Assembly: GCA_029861955.1 (NCBI GenBank)
Contig: JAOTYK010000005.1
Span: 85,045-149,044, forward strand
DNA length: 64,000 nt
DNA from: Acidobacteriota bacterium
GTDB lineage: Bacteria > Acidobacteriota > Polarisedimenticolia > Polarisedimenticolales > Polarisedimenticolaceae
Direction: 5' to 3'
Below are positions 59,655-64,000 of the stretch, piece after piece. The stretch's first letter is position 1. Every line of letters starts with the position of its first letter. The position numbers and the translations under genes are program-made. The notes beneath the pieces are model-generated. The model was not told where the DNA came from and did not search any database. It saw nothing but the letters and a program-made list of their open reading frames with translations.

Positions 59655-61951
59655 TGCCTCATCACAAACAGACGTTGGTCACGCTTTGCAGCCTTGCAAT
59701 CGCGATCACGCTCGTCGGATGCAGGACTGAATCGCCCCACTCGATCAAAGAGCAAACCGTCCAACCCGCAGAGTACGTCGGACGCACCTCTTGCGTCTCG
59801 TGCCACAAGATCGAGGCCTCCCTCTGGGAAGGATCGCAACACGATCTCGCGATGCAGACCGCGACGAATGAGACGGTTCTCGGCGACTTCGATCGGTCGA
59901 CCTTCGAATACGCTGGCGTCATCACGACATTCTTCCGCGAGAACGAACGGTTCATGGTCCAGACCGACGGACCGGACGGCCAGTTGCAGGACTTTGAGAT
60001 CACGTACACCTTCGGCATCGATCCGTTGCAGCAATACCTGATCGAGTTCCCCGACGGGCGATTGCAAGCGCTGAACGTCTGCTGGGATACGCGTCCGGTC
60101 GATGAGGGTGGGCAACGATGGTTTCATCTGTATCCGGACGATGCCGTCGACCACACGGACACGCATCACTGGACAGGCCCTCTGCAGAACTGGAACTACA
60201 TGTGTTCCGAGTGTCACTCGACTCACGTGAAGAAGAATTTCAGCGCCGACGACGATCGCTACGAAACGACCTGGTCGGAGATCGATGTCTCCTGTGAGGC
60301 CTGCCACGGACCGGGATCGAATCACAACGCCTGGGCGTCGAATGGCATGGACGAGTCGGACACCGGCATGGGGCTCGTCGTCACTCTGGCCGATTCCGAC
60401 GGGGGACGATGGAGTTTCGACGACGGCGCGGACACGGCCCATCGCGATCCGTTGCGAACGTCCGACGTGCAACTGGATACCTGCGCCCGCTGCCATTCAC
60501 GACGCACCCAGCTCACCGACGACTACAGGCATGGACGCCCGTTCGGCGACAGTCACCGTCTTGCCGCTCTTGATGAAGGTCTGTATCACGCCGACGGCCA
60601 GATCCTCGACGAGGTCTATGTCTACGGCTCGTTCCTGCAGAGCAAGATGCACGCAAGCGGTGTGACGTGTGGCGATTGTCACGACCCGCACACGGCGAAG
60701 CTGCGTCTTGAAGGCGACGCGACCTGTGGTGTCTGCCACCGCCAGGACAAATTCGACTCTCCGGATCACCACTTCCACGAGGAGGGATCTGCGGGGGCGT
60801 CCTGTGTCGAGTGTCACATGCGTTCCAGAAACTACATGGTCGTCGATCCGCGACGAGATCACAGCTTCAGGATCCCGCGTCCCGACCTCTCGATGAAGAT
60901 CGGTACACCGAACGCGTGCACCGACTGCCACGTGGGCCGCGACGCCGCCTGGGCCGACGCGGCCCTCGATCGATGGTTCGGCTCCGACCGTGATACAGCA
61001 ACTCACTACGGCGAGGCGATCCACGCCGGGCGGACATGGCAATCCGATGCCGGCCGACAGTTGACTGCCGTCATCGAGAACCTTGACACCCCCGCGATCG
61101 TGCGGGCGACGGCACTGAATCTGGTAAGAGCGTTCCCATCCCCCCGGTTGGCTCACTCCATTGAGGCGTCCATCGCCCACGACGATCCACTGGTCCGGCG
61201 GGAAGCCGCGGCAGCGATGGAAAGTCTCGATGCGTCTCAACGCGCCACAATGGGATTGCCGATACTCGACGATCCGGTGCGGATGGTCAGGATCGAGGCT
61301 GCCCGTGTGCTTGCGTTGTTGGCGAGAGACGATCTCACACCCGACCAACTTTCGATCCTCGATCGCGGACTTGAAGGTTACGTCGCCGTTCAGAGATTCA
61401 ACGCGGATCGTTCCGAGGGCCAACTAAACCTTGGTTGGGCCGCCTCGATGAAGGGGCAGACTGCGGAGGCGGAGCAGGCTTATCGGACCGCCTTGCGCAT
61501 CACGCCGACGTTTTCTCCTGCCGCCATCAACCTCGCGGATCTCTATCGCGTGCTGGGTCGGGATGCTGAGGGTGCCGCGCTGCTGGAGACGGCACTACGC
61601 CGTGCGTCGGATGACGGCCACTTGCACCACGCCCTGGGGCTGACCCGAGTGCGGCAGAAGCGGTACAACGAGGCGCTCGAGTTGCTGGAACGTGCCGTCG
61701 CCCTCTCTCCAGACCGGCCACGGTATGCCTACGTGTTCGGCGTTGCGTTGCACTCGATGGGCGACACATCGCGGGCGCTCGCTGTTCTGAAGCAGGCGCA
61801 CGAGCGATACCCGGGACACGTCGACCTTCTTTACGCACTTGCTACGACGAGTCGGGACTCGGGAGATGTCGAGTCCACACGCCAGTATGCGAGACGTCTT
61901 CTCGAACTGGCCCCCGGCCATCCTGGTGCGACCGCGCTTCTGGTTCCGTGA
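59651..61951 (+). CDS. Eight-heme cytochrome c lipoprotein with HEAT and TPR repeats
   Basis: This is a 766-residue lipoprotein with lipobox 'ITLVGC'. Eight CXXCH heme-binding motifs are visible (CVSCH, CSECH, CEACH, CARCH, CGDCH, CGVCH, CVECH, CTDCH) within residues 48-430. A HEAT-like helical region follows (about 460-590, 'AIVRATALNLVRAFPSPRL', 'PLVRREAAAAMESLDAS'), then tetratricopeptide repeats (600-760, 'AEAEQAYRTALRITPTFSP', 'NEALELLERAVALSPDRP'). The layout resembles cytochrome c-554-like multiheme proteins joined to a protein-interaction tail. It probably shuttles or transfers electrons at the periplasmic face of a membrane. Partner and electron acceptor are unknown. A strong terminator follows 108 bases downstream. 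Confidence 0.9.
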   Translation: MMPHHKQTLVTLCSLAIAITLVGCRTESPHSIKEQTVQPAEYVGRTSCVSCHKIEASLWEGSQHDLAMQTATNETVLGDFDRSTFEYAGVITTFFRENERFMVQTDGPDGQLQDFEITYTFGIDPLQQYLIEFPDGRLQALNVCWDTRPVDEGGQRWFHLYPDDAVDHTDTHHWTGPLQNWNYMCSECHSTHVKKNFSADDDRYETTWSEIDVSCEACHGPGSNHNAWASNGMDESDTGMGLVVTLADSDGGRWSFDDGADTAHRDPLRTSDVQLDTCARCHSRRTQLTDDYRHGRPFGDSHRLAALDEGLYHADGQILDEVYVYGSFLQSKMHASGVTCGDCHDPHTAKLRLEGDATCGVCHRQDKFDSPDHHFHEEGSAGASCVECHMRSRNYMVVDPRRDHSFRIPRPDLSMKIGTPNACTDCHVGRDAAWADAALDRWFGSDRDTATHYGEAIHAGRTWQSDAGRQLTAVIENLDTPAIVRATALNLVRAFPSPRLAHSIEASIAHDDPLVRREAAAAMESLDASQRATMGLPILDDPVRMVRIEAARVLALLARDDLTPDQLSILDRGLEGYVAVQRFNADRSEGQLNLGWAASMKGQTAEAEQAYRTALRITPTFSPAAINLADLYRVLGRDAEGAALLETALRRASDDGHLHHALGLTRVRQKRYNEALELLERAVALSPDRPRYAYVFGVALHSMGDTSRALAVLKQAHERYPGHVDLLYALATTSRDSGDVESTRQYARRLLELAPGHPGATALLVP

Positions 61952-62059
61952 GGCACAGCCCGGTTCACGGCTCCAAGAAAAAGCTTGTGAAAGGTCCGCG
62001 AGGGGGTGTCTACCCCTGATACGAGGACAAACACACACAAACTTACCTTCCCCAAAGGC

Positions 62060-62089
62060 ACGGACGGCGATTCTGCCGTCCGTTTTTTT
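62060..62089 (+). terminator. Intrinsic terminator after the multiheme cytochrome gene
   Basis: ACGGACGGC (62060-62068) pairs perfectly with GCCGTCCGT (62075-62083) around a 6-base loop, followed by seven T residues. It ends the plus-strand cytochrome transcript and overlaps the stop codon of the convergent nuoN gene. Confidence 0.93.
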
Positions 62090-63542
62090 AGAGGAGCGAG
62101 CCTGCCAGGGTCTGGATCAGCTCCAGGATCGGCCCCGGGGCCAGACCCAGATAGAGCAGACCGACCACCGCGATCACCATCACCGCGGCACTACCCGGCG
62201 CCACCGGCAGCGGCATCTCATCGTCGGCCGGCTGTCTGAAGTACATGCTGACCATGACGTTCAGGTAGTAGTAGGCGGCGATGGCGGCGTTGAGCACACC
62301 GACGACGGCCAGGAGATATTGCTCGGACGCGATGGCCGCCTGGAAGATGACATACTTGCCGAGGAAGCCACCGGTCGGCGGGATGCCTGCCAGCGACAGC
62401 AGGAACAGCGTCATCGCCACACCCAGCAGCGGTCGCTTCCAGCCGAGACCCGCCCACTCGTGCAGCGTGTAGCCACGTTCGCCATCGGCGTCGCCGCGAC
62501 CCACCGCGGCCAGGACCGCGAACGCTCCGACGGTCACAACGGAGTAACCGATCAGATAGAACAGGATCGCGCTGACACCCATCTCCGGACGACAGACCAC
62601 CGCGATCAACAGATAGCCGGCGTGGGAGATCGAGGAGAACGCCAACAGCCGCTTGAGGTTGGTCTGGGCCAGCGCCACCAGGTTGCCGACGGTCATGGTG
62701 AAGATCGCCAGCCACTTGATCAGCGGCTGCCAGAGCCCGTCGACGTCGCCGAACGAACCGATCAACAGGCGCAGCAGCACCGCGAACGCCACGGTCTTGG
62801 TCGCCGCGGCCATGAAGCCGGTGACGTTGGTCGGGGCGCCGGTGTAGACATCGGGCACCCACTGATGGAACGGGACGATGGCGATCTTGAACGCGAGACC
62901 GACGAGGACCAGTCCCAGTCCCGCCCACAGCATGGCCGTCGGCTGGGCACTTGCGGCGTGACCGATGCGACCGAGATCCAGCGAGCCCGTGGCCCCGTAG
63001 AGCAGTGCCATGCCATAGACGATGAAGCCCGACGAGAAGGCGCCCAGAAGGAAATACTTCAGCGCGGCCTCGATACTACGGACACGACCGCGGGTGAGGC
63101 CGGTCAACACGTAGAGCGCCAGCGAGAAGATCTCCAGGCCGATCAGGATGATCATCATGTGGGTGGTCATCAGCATGATCAGCATGCCTGCAAGACAGAA
63201 CATCAGCAGCGCGTAGAACTCGCCGTGGTCAATCCCCTCCCTTTCGATGAACGAGATGGAGGTCAATACGGTCAACAGCCCGGTCAGAAGGACAAGAAAC
63301 GCGACGAACATGCCGAAACCATCGACACGGACCGCCTCGAAGGCCGTCGTCATCGGCCCGTCCATCAACCAGCGATCCCAGAGACGGACCAACGAGAAGC
63401 CGGAGAACAGGATGCCGGCCACGGCGGGGAAGATGGCGGCGCGGCTGTTGCCACGGAAGGTGGAAGCCAGCAACATCGCCAGCAGACCAAAGGCCGCCAA
63501 CGAGAGCACCGGAAGGATCAGATGATAGTCGAAGTCGCCCAT
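62088..63542 (-). CDS. nuoN: NADH-quinone oxidoreductase subunit N
   Basis: This is a 484-residue antiporter-like membrane subunit of complex I with about 14 helices. Family marks are clear: 'LMTTHMMIILIGLEIFSLALY' (within about 125-145; core 'LIGLEIFSLALYVLTG'), 'EAALKYFLLGAFSSGFIVYG', 'FKIAIVPFHQWVPDVYTGAP' with the conserved Lys, 'QTNLKRLLAFSSISHAGYL' and 'LSLAGIPPTGGFLGKYVIF'. It carries protons through the distal arm. It is 7 bases downstream of nuoL on the same strand. The usual nuoM between them is absent. It converges with the cytochrome gene. Confidence 0.95.
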   Translation of the reverse strand: MGDFDYHLILPVLSLAAFGLLAMLLASTFRGNSRAAIFPAVAGILFSGFSLVRLWDRWLMDGPMTTAFEAVRVDGFGMFVAFLVLLTGLLTVLTSISFIEREGIDHGEFYALLMFCLAGMLIMLMTTHMMIILIGLEIFSLALYVLTGLTRGRVRSIEAALKYFLLGAFSSGFIVYGMALLYGATGSLDLGRIGHAASAQPTAMLWAGLGLVLVGLAFKIAIVPFHQWVPDVYTGAPTNVTGFMAAATKTVAFAVLLRLLIGSFGDVDGLWQPLIKWLAIFTMTVGNLVALAQTNLKRLLAFSSISHAGYLLIAVVCRPEMGVSAILFYLIGYSVVTVGAFAVLAAVGRGDADGERGYTLHEWAGLGWKRPLLGVAMTLFLLSLAGIPPTGGFLGKYVIFQAAIASEQYLLAVVGVLNAAIAAYYYLNVMVSMYFRQPADDEMPLPVAPGSAAVMVIAVVGLLYLGLAPGPILELIQTLAGSLL

Positions 63543-63549
63543 CGCTCGA

Positions 63550-64000
63550 TCAACTCCCCGAGATCAGGTAGGTCAGAATGATGACGACACCGAACAGCAC
63601 CATCAACGCGTAGTTGCGTACGAAGCCGGTCTGGAACAGCTTGATCAACTGCCCGGCGACCTCGGTCACGATGCCGGACAGGTTGACGATACCGTCGATG
63701 ATCCAGCGATCGAATCCACGGAAGAAGCGACTGACGGCGTAGAACGGCCGCAAGATGATCAGCTCGTAGAACTCGTCGACCCAGTAAAGGTTGCGGAGCA
63801 GGGTGTAGATCGGACCGAATCTCTCGGCGTTCTTCTGTGCCGCGCCGCTGCTCTTGTAGATACGGACCGCGACAAGGATGCCGACGATCGATGCGGTCAA
63901 CGCGATACCGATCAGCGCCCACTCCATCCCGACCGATGCGTGATGGGCCGCAGCCTCGGCGCCGTGACCCCCGCCATGGCTTCCAGGCTTAACGATGGAC
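63550..64000 (-). CDS. nuoL: NADH-quinone oxidoreductase subunit L, C-terminal part (runs off the window)
   Basis: About 149 C-terminal codons are present. The frame is open to the window edge, so the start lies beyond 64000. The sequence 'GMEWALIGIALTASIVGIL', then 'YTLLRNLYWVDEFYELIIL', 'GFDRWIIDGIVNLSGIVTE' and 'LFQTGFVRNYALMVLFGVV' is the typical NuoL tail: the end of the lateral helix region and the last membrane helix. A His/Gly-rich linker precedes 'GMEW'. NuoM and NuoN lack this ending, which fixes the identity. With nuoN it forms the distal part of a complex I operon. Confidence 0.9.
   Translation of the reverse strand, partial: SIVKPGSHGGGHGAEAAAHHASVGMEWALIGIALTASIVGILVAVRIYKSSGAAQKNAERFGPIYTLLRNLYWVDEFYELIILRPFYAVSRFFRGFDRWIIDGIVNLSGIVTEVAGQLIKLFQTGFVRNYALMVLFGVVIILTYLISGS

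Noticed and set aside
61839..63581. 580-codon plus-strand frame over nuoN
   Set aside because: Antisense shadow, extremely rich in Gln, His and Arg; nuoN on the minus strand is certain.
1..64000. CRISPR arrays
   Set aside because: No series of short identical repeats with regular unique spacers was seen, and no cas-like genes are present.

Overview
The window is GC-rich, double-membraned bacterial DNA packed with exported proteins: lipoproteins, outer-membrane beta-barrels, BNR and PQQ propellers, a thermolysin-type protease and multiheme cytochrome c. It ends in nuoL/nuoN of respiratory complex I. The mix (AgmX/PglI TonB-like protein, DUF11 giant protein, BNR propeller, DUF4136 paralogues, pentameric ligand-gated channel, glycine-zipper proteins) suggests a free-living, probably marine or sediment member of Acidobacteriota or a neighbouring phylum. 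That placement is an inference from gene content only.

Layout. 1-11.7 kb: a TonB-like protein, then a cyclic-di-GMP-I (GEMM) riboswitch followed by a two-gene unit encoding a 1697-residue DUF11 surface protein and a 1676-residue outer-membrane protein with three OmpA-like domains. 11.9-16.0 kb: a small anchored protein and a large BNR propeller protein. 16.0-28.2 kb: an accessory region anchored on the tmRNA gene (ssrA, minus strand, 27871-28218). The 3' end of ssrA recurs as direct repeats at 21543 and 16007, so the region looks like two tandem, decayed ssrA-integrated islands. It holds gene debris (transposase, feoB, tolC and nucleotidyltransferase-like remnants and a doubly frameshifted pseudogene), three copies of an unidentified repeat lying at the breakpoints, and intact cargo (SGNH hydrolase, two secreted proteins with thrombospondin type-3 repeats, rhomboid protease, PQQ propeller).

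28.3-35.1 kb: a minus-strand run with an NTF2-like protein, gamma-glutamyltransferase, a short DUF1579-like protein, an ECF sigma factor, a small membrane protein, an MscS channel and a repeat-rich lipoprotein with a peptidoglycan-binding domain. The sigma factor, small protein and channel overlap by 4 nt each. An XRE/MmyB-type regulator is divergent, with a three-heptamer operator candidate in front of it. 35.2-52 kb: a dense block of small secreted proteins, five or so beta-barrels, two ion channels (potassium channel and pentameric ligand-gated channel), an arylsulfatase and a DUF1254/DUF1214 lipoprotein.

52.0-59.2 kb: an RND efflux operon whose outer-membrane component is a fusion of an ABC-type substrate-binding domain to a TolC domain, with a DUF4136 gene upstream. 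59.3-62.1 kb: a lipoprotein and an eight-heme cytochrome with HEAT and TPR repeats, closed by a strong intrinsic terminator. 62.1-64.0 kb: nuoN and the 3' end of nuoL. The best candidates for a new system are the c-di-GMP-controlled giant surface-protein pair, the sensor-TolC fusion efflux system, the sigma/MscS operon and the ssrA-anchored tandem islands.
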